In this document: in pieces, positions 35,097 to 44,750 of the stretch | Layout of the letters: each line of letters starts with the position of its first letter | Position numbering within the stretch: position 1 is the stretch's first letter | Source of the DNA: CAIYPH01 sp043744375 | GTDB taxonomy: Bacteria; Pseudomonadota; Alphaproteobacteria; Acetobacterales; Acetobacteraceae | Length of the DNA: 64,000 nucleotides | Assembly: GCA_043744375.1 (NCBI GenBank) | Contig: JAYTUU010000034.1 | Span: 15,838-79,837, forward strand | Reading direction: 5' to 3' | The notes under the pieces: generated by a model | The model's input: the letters and a program-made list of their open reading frames with translations, nothing else | What the model was told of the DNA's origin: nothing | Database searches by the model: none | Position numbers and translations under genes: made by a program

Positions 35097-35678
35097 CTAC
35101 AAGCGCGCCGACTGGCCACCGGGCACCGGCATGATCTGGCGCAACCGGTCGATCGCGGCGTCGACCCCGCTGACCACTTCGAACATGTCCAGCAATCCCG
35201 CCCGCGCGAAGCCGGCCGCGACCGCCGAGGTGATCATCGCCACCAGCGGCCCCGCCGAACCGCCGACATCGACGATCAGAATCGGCTTGTCGTGCAGCTT
35301 CAGTTGCCGCCAGGTGATCACCTCGATCGTCTCGTCGAACGTGCCAAGCCCGCCCGGCAGCGTCACGAACGCGTCCGAAAGGTCGAACATCCGGTGTTTA
35401 CGCGTGTGCATGCTGTCGGTGACGATCATCTCGGCCACCCCCTCATGCGCCACCTCCAGGCGCATGAGGAAATCGGGGATCACGCCGATCACCGCGCCAC
35501 CGCCGGCCAGCGCGCCGTCCGCCACCGCCCCCATCAGGCCGACCCGACCGCCGCCATAGATCAGCCGCATGCCGTTGGCAGCCAGCGCCGCGCCGAACGC
35601 CAGGGCGGCCTGCCGGCATGTCGGATCGTTCCCCGATTGCGCGCCACAAAACACGGCCACGCTTTTGACATTCGGCAT
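35097..35678 (-). CDS. LOG-family protein (nucleoside 5'-monophosphate phosphoribohydrolase-like)
   Basis: A 193-residue Rossmann-fold protein of the LOG family. Characterised members split N6-modified AMP to a free base and ribose 5-phosphate. The signature PGGLGTFDE is at 108-116, and MHTRKHRM at 90-97 supplies the conserved Arg/Lys. The ATG at 35678 has AAGGAG six bases upstream and is preferred to the adjacent ATG at 35681. The role in bacteria outside plant association is uncertain. Confidence 0.88.
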   Translation of the reverse strand: MPNVKSVAVFCGAQSGNDPTCRQAALAFGAALAANGMRLIYGGGRVGLMGAVADGALAGGGAVIGVIPDFLMRLEVAHEGVAEMIVTDSMHTRKHRMFDLSDAFVTLPGGLGTFDETIEVITWRQLKLHDKPILIVDVGGSAGPLVAMITSAVAAGFARAGLLDMFEVVSGVDAAIDRLRQIMPVPGGQSARL

Positions 35679-35705
35679 CATCTTCTCCTTGCTGGGCGGG
35701 CGCCT

Positions 35706-36386
35706 CTACAACACCCGCGCGACGAACACTGCAATTCCCGCCGACACCAGGAACAGCCCCAATGCCACGACCGGGCTGACCATGCGCGGCGCCGGCGTCG
35801 CGGCCGGCAAACGCTTGCGACCGGTAACCATCGGGCGCACGAGGTCGTGGCCCTTGAACACGGCATAGCCGATCACCGCGGCGACATGGCCGATCACGGC
35901 GAGCACCAGCAGCTTGAAGTTGAGTTTGTGGAATCCGGTGATCCGATCGCTCAGTTCCTTGCCGATGTATTGCACCAGCGGCCCCTCGGTCACCACGTCG
36001 TCATTGGCGCATAGCCCGGTGACGACCTGCGCGATCAGCAGCGCGAGCAGGCCGAGCACCATCAGGCCGCCGGCTTCGTTGTGGCCAACCTGGGTATCTG
36101 GCTCACGGCGAAAGAAATGGCTCAGATGGCGCAAGGCGGCAAGCGGCGATTTGACGAACTGGGTGAAGCGCGCGGTGTCACTGCCGACAAAGCCCCAGGC
36201 CAGGCGGAAGATGATCAGCGCGAGGATCGAGAAACCCGAGACCAGATGCGTCCGCATGTAGCCGTTCTCGGCGCTGATCCAGCTCACGAGGACCAGCGTC
36301 AGCAGTGACCAGTGGAACAGGCGGACCGGCAGGTCCCAGATCGGCATCGGCAAGTGAATGCCGCTGGACGGTGGCTTGGTGGCCAT
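35706..36386 (-). CDS. Cytochrome b561-type membrane protein
   Basis: A 226-residue di-heme b-type cytochrome resembling the bacterial cytochrome b561/hydrogenase cytochrome b family. The start (IWDLPVRLFHWSLLTLVLVS) is characteristic, with a heme-ligand His in the first helix. Further histidines lie in helices two to four (HLVSGFS, VGHNEAG, GFHKLNF). A fifth hydrophobic segment is near the C-terminus. It probably passes electrons between the quinone pool and an unknown partner. The ATG at 36386 starts the conserved part. Confidence 0.85.
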   Translation of the reverse strand: MATKPPSSGIHLPMPIWDLPVRLFHWSLLTLVLVSWISAENGYMRTHLVSGFSILALIIFRLAWGFVGSDTARFTQFVKSPLAALRHLSHFFRREPDTQVGHNEAGGLMVLGLLALLIAQVVTGLCANDDVVTEGPLVQYIGKELSDRITGFHKLNFKLLVLAVIGHVAAVIGYAVFKGHDLVRPMVTGRKRLPAATPAPRMVSPVVALGLFLVSAGIAVFVARVL

Positions 36387-36538
36387 AAGCGCGTCTCCAT
36401 CGTGAGGGGAATGTGGGGAATATCGCACACGGCGGCGACTATGCCGGGAGAACTCGATGCGGGGCCAGAGCCGCCAAGCGCGACGCGATGCAATATTTCC
36501 ATGTGACAAGCCGGATGCGGCTGCTTACGTTCGGTGCC

Positions 36539-37936
36539 ATGGCAGAACTCGGCCCAGGAACATCCAGAGTGGCAGCGTCACGTGCAGCAGTGCTCGGGCT
36601 CGCGGCCGTCGGCGTGGCCGCCGGTGGACTGTGGTATGTGTGGCACCGCCCCGGAGCACCGCCGCCCGCGACCGCGACGACCGCAACGCAGGTGTCCGCT
36701 CCGGCTCCGACGCCAGTAGCGACGCCGGTCGTGACCCCGGCTGCGCCAACATCGCCGGTCGTCGCGACGGTCCAGGCACCGACGCTGGCGGCTCCGGCGG
36801 CTCCGGCCGTCGTTGCGCCCGCCCTCATGGCGCCGACAAGTCCGCCCGTGCTTGCGCCAACGCCGCCACCAGCCGCCGCTGCGCCATCACCCACCTTGGC
36901 GCCGAGCCCGCTTGCGCCAAAGATCGCAAGCCAGCGTCCAACTGCGCCGCCCCCGCCCCCTGCCTCCCCCCCGCCCCCTGCCTCCCCCGCGCGACCCGCC
37001 GTCGCCCAACCCACGCCGAGTTTCGACATCGTGCGGATCAGCCCGACCGGGGACGCTGTTCTTGCCGGACGCGCGGAGGCCGGCGCCATGGTATCGGTGG
37101 CCCTCGACGGCCGCGAAATCGGCCGCGCCACCGCGGACGCGCAGGGCCAGTGGGTCATCGTGCCGTCGGCACCGCTGCCCGGCGGCGGTCATGAACTCAC
37201 GCTCACCGCGCGTGGTCGCGACGGCGTCGATCGCAGTGCCGAAGCACCTGTCGTGATCGTGCTGGCCGAGCCACCGGCGACGATGGCGATGAGATCGCCG
37301 CAGCCGACTCCCCCGGCGACCATCGTGGCAGGGCCGGCACCCGCCGCTCTCGCGCCCCAGCCATCGCCTCCCCCGGTGGCAGCCGCCCAGCCGCCGCTTG
37401 CCGTCTTGCTATCCCCAACCGGCCCATCACGCGTCCTCCAAGGACCCGCGAAAGCCTCCGGCGGCGTCGGGCTCGATGTGGTGGACTACGACGACAGCGG
37501 CAAAATCCGTTTCGCCGGCTCGGCCCAGGCCGGTACCGCCGCGCGGCTCTATGTCGACGACATCGTGGCAGGCGACGCCGTCGCCGACGCCGCCGGGCGC
37601 TGGGTCCTGAAGCCAACGATCGAGATCGCCCCGGGCGAGCACCGCCTGCGGATCGACCAGCTTGGCACCACCGGGCAGGTTCTCACCCGTGTGGAACTGC
37701 CGTTCCAGCGCGCCGCCTTGTCAGCCCAGGACATCGCCGAGGGCCGCGTGATCGTGCAACCGCACCAGAACCTGTGGCGCATCGCCCGTCGCGCCTATGG
37801 CCAGGGCATCCAGTACACGGTGATCTACGAAGCCAACCGCGACCAGATCCGCGACCCCAAACTGATCTTCCCCGGTCAGGTATTCACCATTCCCGCCGGC
37901 ACCACCGCGCCGGACTCGCCGGCCAAATCGAGATAG
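36539..37936 (+). CDS. LysM-domain envelope protein with Pro/Ala-rich linker
   Basis: A 465-residue envelope protein. A membrane anchor or uncleaved signal lies at about 12-35, followed by a long Ala/Pro/Thr low-complexity linker (about 40-155). Next come two Ig-like repeats with GDAVLAGRAEAGAMVSVALD and later FAGSAQAGTAARLYVDD, then a C-terminal LysM domain (about 403-455, LWRIARRAYGQGIQYTVIYE) for peptidoglycan binding. The start is uncertain: in-frame ATGs at 36488 and 36515 also exist and no clear ribosome site is seen. It overlaps the convergent gene at 37876 by 61 bases. Confidence 0.82.
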   Translation: MAELGPGTSRVAASRAAVLGLAAVGVAAGGLWYVWHRPGAPPPATATTATQVSAPAPTPVATPVVTPAAPTSPVVATVQAPTLAAPAAPAVVAPALMAPTSPPVLAPTPPPAAAAPSPTLAPSPLAPKIASQRPTAPPPPPASPPPPASPARPAVAQPTPSFDIVRISPTGDAVLAGRAEAGAMVSVALDGREIGRATADAQGQWVIVPSAPLPGGGHELTLTARGRDGVDRSAEAPVVIVLAEPPATMAMRSPQPTPPATIVAGPAPAALAPQPSPPPVAAAQPPLAVLLSPTGPSRVLQGPAKASGGVGLDVVDYDDSGKIRFAGSAQAGTAARLYVDDIVAGDAVADAAGRWVLKPTIEIAPGEHRLRIDQLGTTGQVLTRVELPFQRAALSAQDIAEGRVIVQPHQNLWRIARRAYGQGIQYTVIYEANRDQIRDPKLIFPGQVFTIPAGTTAPDSPAKSR

Positions 37937-38340
37937 GGCGCGACTTCGAGCACGAAATCCGTCACCTCGGCCACCAGCCGCCGCGCGGTGACCGGCACCT
38001 CGAGCCGCCGCGCCGATTGCAGAACCAGGCGATGATCGGCGCTCAACCCGACCGTCAACCCCGCCGGCACCGCGCCGGCCATGCCGCGCAGCAGCGCCAG
38101 CGCGTTCTCGCGCTGCGGCGGCCCACCGGAGGCGCTGCTCGGCACCCGGCCAATGATGGCGCTCAGTTCGAGGCTGACGATCTCCTCCGCGCTCTCGTCG
38201 CGCGTCGCCCGTATGCCGGCCGACACCGCGCAGCCGCGCCAGTTCACCCGGAAGTGCGCCGAACGATCAATGGGGGGCATCAACCCGCCATCCACATCCA
38301 CCTTGAACGGCCCAAGCCGATACGAGGGGGCGATCTGCAT
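37876..38340 (-). CDS. Conserved-looking hypothetical protein
   Basis: A 154-residue protein of unknown function. The ATG at 38340 has a strong AGGAGAG ribosome site five bases upstream, supporting a real gene. The sequence alternates strands and helices, with no signal peptide, membrane helix or Cys pair. Its 3' end overlaps the LysM gene on the other strand by 61 bases. It is divergent from psd. No family was recognised. Confidence 0.65.
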   Translation of the reverse strand: MQIAPSYRLGPFKVDVDGGLMPPIDRSAHFRVNWRGCAVSAGIRATRDESAEEIVSLELSAIIGRVPSSASGGPPQRENALALLRGMAGAVPAGLTVGLSADHRLVLQSARRLEVPVTARRLVAEVTDFVLEVAPYLDLAGESGAVVPAGMVNT

Positions 38341-38428
38341 ACACTCTCTCCTGCCATGTTTGAACATGCAGCTTGCCCGCCCCATATGAAGCATCCATAA
38401 ACCGCGCTCATATTCTTTCAGGGCCGCC

Positions 38429-39094
38429 ATGGCGCTCGCCGAATCACTCCGCATCGTTCTCTCGCCGCCGCACCCCGCCGGCCGGCCGTTCATCGCCGGG
38501 GGCGCAATAGCGGCCGTTGCCGGATTGTTGCTGAGCAACTGGCTGGTCTGGATCGGCGTCGCCTTCGTGGCATTCTGCCTGTATTTCTTCCGCGATCCTG
38601 AGCGCGTCCCGCCCGACCGACCCGGCGCGGTGATCGCCCCCGCCGACGGCCATATCGTCTCCGTCATGCCCGCCGTGCCTCCGCCTGAGCTCGACATGGG
38701 CGATGCGCCGCGCTGGCGGGTCGCGATTTTCCTCTCTGTGCTCGATGTCCATGTCAACCGCGTGCCGGTCGATGGCACCATCACCCGCATCGCCTATCGC
38801 CACGGCAAGTTCCTCAGCGCCAATCTGGACAAGGCGAGCACCGACAACGAACGCAACGCGCTCGCCATTCGCCTCGCCGATGGCCGCCAGATCGCCGTCG
38901 TGCAGATCGCCGGCCTGATCGCACGGCGCATCCTGTGCGACGTGCGCGAGGGTGAAGCCGTCCGTGCCGGCGCCCGCTTCGGCATCATCCGGTTCGGCAG
39001 CCGCACCGACATCTATCTGCCGGAGGGTATCCGTCCGCTGGTCGCCGTCGGCCAGACGATGATCGGCGGCGAAACCGTTATCGCGGAGCTTTGA
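38429..39094 (+). CDS. psd: Phosphatidylserine decarboxylase proenzyme (short type)
   Basis: A 221-residue proenzyme that forms phosphatidylethanolamine from phosphatidylserine at the inner membrane. Two membrane helices are at about 20-55, followed by the conserved YFFRDPER and the DVHVNRVPVDG segment with the catalytic His. The self-cleavage site is Gly190-Ser191 (RFGSRTD), where the serine becomes the pyruvoyl group. The short form is normal for alphaproteobacteria. The stop overlaps the in-frame region before pssA. Confidence 0.95.
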   Translation: MALAESLRIVLSPPHPAGRPFIAGGAIAAVAGLLLSNWLVWIGVAFVAFCLYFFRDPERVPPDRPGAVIAPADGHIVSVMPAVPPPELDMGDAPRWRVAIFLSVLDVHVNRVPVDGTITRIAYRHGKFLSANLDKASTDNERNALAIRLADGRQIAVVQIAGLIARRILCDVREGEAVRAGARFGIIRFGSRTDIYLPEGIRPLVAVGQTMIGGETVIAEL

Positions 39095-39096
39095 GC

Positions 39097-39972
39097 ATGA
39101 GCGGCTACCATCAGCGTCCCCGCACCGTCCCCCTGATGGAAGCCTCGATGCGCAAGCTGCAAAGCCGGCTCAAGCCCCGCCTGCGCCCGCGCTTCAGCGG
39201 CCCCTCGTTCAACCGGATGATCCCGAACATCCTGACCATGCTAGGCCTGTGTTCGGGGCTGACCGGCATGCGGTTCGCGCTGGAGGGCCGCTTCGGCGCG
39301 GCCGCCGCGGCCATCGTCGTCGCCGCCTGCATCGACGGTCTCGACGGCCGGATCGCCCGGCTGCTGAAGGCCACGTCGCGTTTCGGCGCCGAGTTCGACA
39401 GCCTGGCCGATTTTCTCTGCTTCGGCGTGGCCCCGGCGTTCATCCTCTATTTGTGGTCGCTGCAAACGCTGCATGGCTTCGGCTTCGTGCCCTGCCTGAT
39501 GTATTCGGTCTGCATTGCGCTGCGGCTGGCGCGTTTCAACGCCGCGATCGATGCCGGACCGCACCCGGCCTACACCTACAACTTCTTCACCGGCGTGCCC
39601 GCCCCCGCCTGCGCGGGGCTGGTGCTGTTCCCGCTCTTCGTCGGCCTCGAAGCCCGCGATATCGGCTGGGACTGGCCGTTGATGATCGTGCAATCGCCGG
39701 CGTTCTGCGCGGCCATGCTGGTCGGCACCGCCCTGCTCGCCGTCTCCACCTTGCCAGTGTGGAGCTTCAAGAACTTCAAGGTCCGCACCGAATATGTGCT
39801 GCCCATGCTGCTCGGTATCGGCCTCTACGCCGCCTTCCTGTTCGCCGATCCCTGGGCCGCGCTGGCGCTGGGCGGATTGATCTATGTCGGCATGCTGCCG
39901 TTCAGCGCCCGCAGCTATCTGCGGCTGAAGCGCGAGGCCGGCGCCAAGGACGAGACCGCGACCACGGCCTGA
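39097..39972 (+). CDS. pssA: CDP-diacylglycerol-serine O-phosphatidyltransferase
   Basis: A 291-residue membrane enzyme making phosphatidylserine from CDP-diacylglycerol and serine, the step before Psd. The CDP-alcohol phosphatidyltransferase motif is complete at 83-105 (Asp83, Gly84, Ala87, Arg88, Gly97, Asp101, Asp105). Several membrane helices follow. The ATG at 39097 is two bases after the psd stop; a TTG two codons earlier is less likely. The psd-pssA pair is a standard alphaproteobacterial operon. Confidence 0.95.
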   Translation: MSGYHQRPRTVPLMEASMRKLQSRLKPRLRPRFSGPSFNRMIPNILTMLGLCSGLTGMRFALEGRFGAAAAAIVVAACIDGLDGRIARLLKATSRFGAEFDSLADFLCFGVAPAFILYLWSLQTLHGFGFVPCLMYSVCIALRLARFNAAIDAGPHPAYTYNFFTGVPAPACAGLVLFPLFVGLEARDIGWDWPLMIVQSPAFCAAMLVGTALLAVSTLPVWSFKNFKVRTEYVLPMLLGIGLYAAFLFADPWAALALGGLIYVGMLPFSARSYLRLKREAGAKDETATTA

Positions 39973-39990
39973 CCCTTTGCTACCGGCTCA

Positions 39991-40029
39991 CGCTAGCGGC
40001 CCACGCTAGCGACCCACGCTAGCGACGGG
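39991..40029. repeat. Three tandem 13-bp repeats
   Basis: The unit CGCTAGCG(G/A)CCCA is repeated at 39991, 40004 and 40017, the last copy diverging after CGCTAGCGAC. The array sits just after pssA and before the remnant binding-protein gene, at the edge of the decayed operon. Confidence 0.7.
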
Positions 40030-40122
40030 GCGCGAGCCAGCCGAGCAGGCCGCACAACGCGATCGCGCTGAGCGCGTTCATCCGCCGCAACCCGGCCGCC
40101 GCCGCCATCTGGTCAACTCCGT

Positions 40123-40887
40123 GTGCGGAAATGCACGGCCACCACGATGTCCGGCCTGCGCAAGATCGATGATTTCACCCTCGAGATCACGATGAACGAC
40201 CGCGTCGAGCCCGGCTATTTCCTGTTCAACATGACCACTTCGATCCTGCCCAAGGAGGAGGCCGACAAGCCGGACTACGCGGTCAACCCGGTCGGCCTCG
40301 GCCCGTTCAAGTTCAAGGAACACATTCCCGTCACCCGCCTCGTCAAAGGCAAGGCCTACCGCGCCGTCTCCTGGCTGCCGCTGACCTCGCCGGGCTTCGA
40401 TACCGCCATGCAGCCCTATGCCTTCGACCCCGAGAAGGCCAAGAAGCTGCTCGCCGAGGCCGGCTACCCGAATGGCTTCGAGTTCGAGTGGACGACCAGC
40501 CAGAACGAAAGCTGGGGCCTGCCGATCGTCGAAGCCGTCATCCCCATGCTGGCGCGCGTCGGCATCAGGGTGAAGACGAAGCTCGTCGAGGTTACCGTGC
40601 TGACCGACGTCGTCGCCAAGGGCGAGTTCCAGGCCTATATCGGCTCCAGCCAGACCGGCCCGGACCCGCTGGGCACCCTGCGCTGCTTCCACTCGGGCAC
40701 CCCGCGCACCGCCTGCAACGCCAACATGTTCAACGACCCCGCCTACGACAAGGTGGTTGACGCGGCCGGCCAGGAAGCCGATCCGGTCAAGCAACTCGCC
40801 CTCATCAAGCAGGCCAACGCCACCGAACTGACCCACCAATACCCGGAAGATCTCTGGGTCGACGCGACCTCACCGGTCGCGAAGTAG
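40123..40887 (+). pseudogene. Remnant of a family 5 extracellular solute-binding protein (dipeptide/nickel type)
   Basis: An open frame of 254 residues resembling pieces of an SBP_bac_5 protein, whose full length is usually above 500. No signal peptide or N-terminal lobe is present. DDFTLEITMND and NPVGLGPFKFKEHIP match the middle of the family. The sequence then jumps from VKGKAYRAV to LPLTSPGF and FDPEKAKKLLAEAGYPNGFEF, skipping about 200 residues of normal sequence. The C-terminal end is also short. It lies 50 bases before a frameshifted dppB gene. It is read as a truncated and internally deleted pseudogene; a functional truncated protein is unlikely. Confidence 0.8.
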
Positions 40888-40937
40888 AGTCTCCAGCGCC
40901 GGGCGCCCACGCGCCCGGCGCCAGGGTCGATCCCGCC

Positions 40938-41869
40938 ATGCTGCTGTTCACCCTCCGCCGCATCCTGCAAACCATCCCGACGATCGCCGCCGTCGTGCTG
41001 CTGATCTTCATCATGTTCAACGTCATCCCCGGCTCCTTCGCCACCGGGCAGCAGGACGAGGGCATCGGCCTCGATCAGGCCGTGGTCACCCGCATGCGCG
41101 CCGAGCTTGGCCTGGATGACCCCATCCATGTCCGCTTCGGCCGCTATATCGGCGCCCTCGCCACGTTGGACATGGGCATCTCCTTCCGCTCGCGCCAGCC
41201 GGTCACCCAGATCATCGCCGCCCGGCTGTGGCCGTCGCTGAAGCTCACCACCGTCTCGATGATCTTCGCCATCGTCGTCGGCTGCCGCTCGGCTTCATCG
41301 CCGCCCTCAAGCCCGGCAGCATGGTCGACCTCGTGACCATGGTCACCGCCGTCTCGGGCCTCTCGCTGCCCAAGTTCTGGCTCGGCCTGATGCTGATGTA
41401 CCTGTTCGCCCTCATCCTCGGCTGGCTGCCGAGCTTCGGCTACGGCGACGGCAGCCTGAAATATCTGATCCTCCCCGCCATCAGCCTGGGCGTCAGCCCG
41501 ATGGCCCTGCTCGCCCGCACCACCCGCGCCGCCGTGCTCGACATCCTCAACGCCGATTTCGTCCGCACCGCCCGCTCCAAGGGCATGAGCGAATACCGCG
41601 TCGTCACCTGGCATGTCCTGCGCAACGCCCTCGTCCTCGTGCTGACCACCATCGGCCTGCAATTCGGCGCGCTGATCGGCCAGGCCGTCGTGGTGGAAAA
41701 GCTCTTCGCCTGGCCCGGCATCGGTTCCCTGCTGGTCGACAGCGTGTTCCAGCGCGACATCCCCGCGGTGCAGGGCACCATCCTGGTGATCGTGCTGTTC
41801 TTCCTCACCATCAACACCGCCGTCGACATCGCCTACCGGTTGATCGACCCGCGCATCCGGTACGCCTGA
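40938..41869 (+). pseudogene. ABC transporter permease DppB-like, frameshifted
   Basis: A DppB-type permease gene split between two frames. The first part runs from ATG 40938 through MIFAIVVG at about 41282 and then ends at a stop near 41336. The second part continues from LPLGFIAALKPGS at 41282 in the next frame to the stop at 41869. Restoring one C near 41281-41283 would rejoin a normal permease of about 310 residues with its EAA loop. This is a -1 frameshift, either a real mutation or a sequencing error. The degraded neighbouring binding-protein gene favours real decay. Confidence 0.85.
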
Positions 41870-41882
41870 TGAAACGCCCCCA

Positions 41883-42704
41883 ATGAAACTCCGGGCCAAT
41901 CTTGTCATCGGCGGCTTCCTCAGCGTCGTCCCGGTCATCCTCGCCGTTCTCGCCCCCGTCCTCGCCCACACCGACCCGGTGATGGACGCCAATCTGATGA
42001 ACGCCGAAATGCCGCCCGACGCCGAATTCTGGTTCGGCACCGACCAGCAGGGCCGCGACATCTACTCCCGTGTCCTCCACGGTGCCCGCATCTCCGTCAC
42101 CGTCGGCCTGGTCTCGCAGGTCATCAACAGCGTCATCGGCACCGCCCTCGGCCTGTCCGCCGGCTACTGGGGCGGCTGGTGGGACGACCTCGTCAGCGGA
42201 CTGACCAACCTCATGCTCGCCATCCCCTCGCTGATCTTCGCCCTCGCGATCATGGCGATCCTCGGCCCGGGCCTCACCAGCCTGCTCATCGCCCTCGGCC
42301 TGACCAACTGGTCCTTCACCTGCCGCATCAGCCGCGCCCAGGTGCTGTCGCTGAAAAGCCAGGGCTACGTGCAGGCCGCCAAAGTCCTCGGCTACGGCGA
42401 CATGCGCATCATGCTGACACAGCTTCTGCCCAACATGCTCGGCCCACTGATCGTCATCGCCACGCTCGGCATGGGCGGCGCCGTGCTCGCCGAAGCGGCA
42501 CTGTCGTTCCTCGGCCTCGGCATCCGTCCGCCCGCGCCGTCCTGGGGCAGCATGCTCTCCGAAGCCCGCGACCAGATCACGACGGCTCCGTGGCTCTCGC
42601 TGTTCCCCGGCCTCGCCATCTTCCTCACCGTGCTCGGCCTGAACCTCCTCGGCGACGGATTGCGCGACGTGCTTGACCCCCAATCGCAGTCCCGGCGTGC
42701 GTGA
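41883..42704 (+). CDS. Peptide-type ABC transporter permease, DppC-like
   Basis: A 273-residue DppC-family permease with an N-terminal membrane helix (about 10-28), the FGTDQQGRDIYSRVLHGARI motif (about 44-63) and an EAA loop (VQAAKVLGYGDMRIMLTQLL near 162-181). It is intact, but its DppB partner upstream is frameshifted, so the transporter is probably non-functional as assembled. The start lies 13 bases after the dppB stop, with a weak ribosome site. Confidence 0.9.
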   Translation: MKLRANLVIGGFLSVVPVILAVLAPVLAHTDPVMDANLMNAEMPPDAEFWFGTDQQGRDIYSRVLHGARISVTVGLVSQVINSVIGTALGLSAGYWGGWWDDLVSGLTNLMLAIPSLIFALAIMAILGPGLTSLLIALGLTNWSFTCRISRAQVLSLKSQGYVQAAKVLGYGDMRIMLTQLLPNMLGPLIVIATLGMGGAVLAEAALSFLGLGIRPPAPSWGSMLSEARDQITTAPWLSLFPGLAIFLTVLGLNLLGDGLRDVLDPQSQSRRA

Positions 42705-42717
42705 CGGCAAGTCTGGC

Positions 42718-43681
<964 letters not shown>

Positions 43682-43689
<8 letters not shown>

Positions 43690-44671
43690 GCCGCTTCTCG
43701 CGATCGAGAACCTCGCCGTCCATTTCCCGATCGGCGGCGGCTTCTTCACCGGCGGCGGCGCGCGCATGCTGAAGGCGGTCGACGGCGTTTCGCTCACCGT
43801 CAACGCCGGCGAATGCGTCGGCCTGGTCGGCGAATCCGGCTGCGGCAAATCCACCCTCGCCTTGGCCATCCTCGGCCTCGCCACTCCCACCTCCGGCCGC
43901 ATCATGCTCGACGGCAAGGATGTCGCCGCCACCGCCGCATCCGACCGCAAAACCGTCGCCCGCATCGCCCAGATGGTGTTCCAGGACCCGTACGCCTCAC
44001 TCAACCCGCGCCAGACCGTCCAGCGCACGTTGGCCGACCCGCTCCGCCTGCACGGCGTCACCAACGCCGGCGAAGTCAACGACCGCGTCGCCGACATGCT
44101 CGCCCGCGTCGGCCTGCGCCCCGAGCACGCCGGCCGCTACCCGCATGAATTCTCCGGCGGCCAACGCCAGCGCATCGGCATCGCCCGCGCCCTCATCCTG
44201 CGGCCCCGCCTGGTGCTCTGCGACGAACCCGTCTCCGCGCTCGACGTGTCCATCCGCGCGCAGATCATCAACCTGCTGCTCGAACTCAAGGACGAACTCG
44301 GCCTCGCCTACATCATGATCAGCCACGACCTCGGCGTCGTCGAACACATGAGCGACCGCGTCGCGGTCATGTATCTCGGCCGCCTCGTCGAAACCGGCCC
44401 GTGGCAGGAGATTTTCGAACGCCCCGCCCACCCCTATACCCGCGCCCTCATCGCCGCCATCCCCGACCCGTTCCACGCCGCCACCCTCGCCCGCGAGAAG
44501 GCCCGCGGCGAAATCCCCAGCCCGCTCAATCCACCCTCCGGCTGCACCTTCCACCCGCGCTGCCCCCACGTCGCCGACGGCTGCCGCGCCATGCCCGGCC
44601 CTTCCCTCGTCACCCACGCGCCGGACCACCAGGTCAGTTGCTGGCGCGCCAACGAACTCGAAGCCATCTAA
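43682..44671 (+). CDS. Peptide-type ABC transporter ATPase, DppF-like
   Basis: A 329-residue ATPase, second of the pair. Walker A GESGCGKS is at 50-57, with a FSGGQRQRIGIARAL signature and an LVLCDEPVSALD Walker B. The C-terminal CTFHPRCPHVADGC is the iron-sulfur or zinc-like cysteine motif of the oligopeptide ATPase extension. The start overlaps the dppD stop. The gene is intact although the binding protein and DppB are damaged. Confidence 0.92.
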
Positions 44672-44681
44672 ACCACCCCCG

Positions 44682-44700
44682 CTATCCACAGCTATCCACA
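44682..44700 (+). promoter_or_regulatory. Two near-consensus DnaA boxes upstream of dnaB
   Basis: CTATCCACA occurs at 44682-44690 and again at 44692-44700 within an exact 10-base direct repeat. Each differs from the DnaA consensus TTATCCACA only at the first base. They lie 51 bases upstream of the dnaB start. Regulation of the replicative helicase gene by DnaA is the obvious suggestion; two boxes are too few to call an origin. Confidence 0.55.
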
Positions 44701-44750
44701 GCCGAACGTGACTGCCCCCGCCGCCCGCAATCCGTTATGGTGACAGGCGC

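Noticed and set aside
44682..44700. Chromosomal replication origin
   Set aside because: Only two imperfect DnaA boxes, no A/T-rich unwinding region and no typical origin neighbours.
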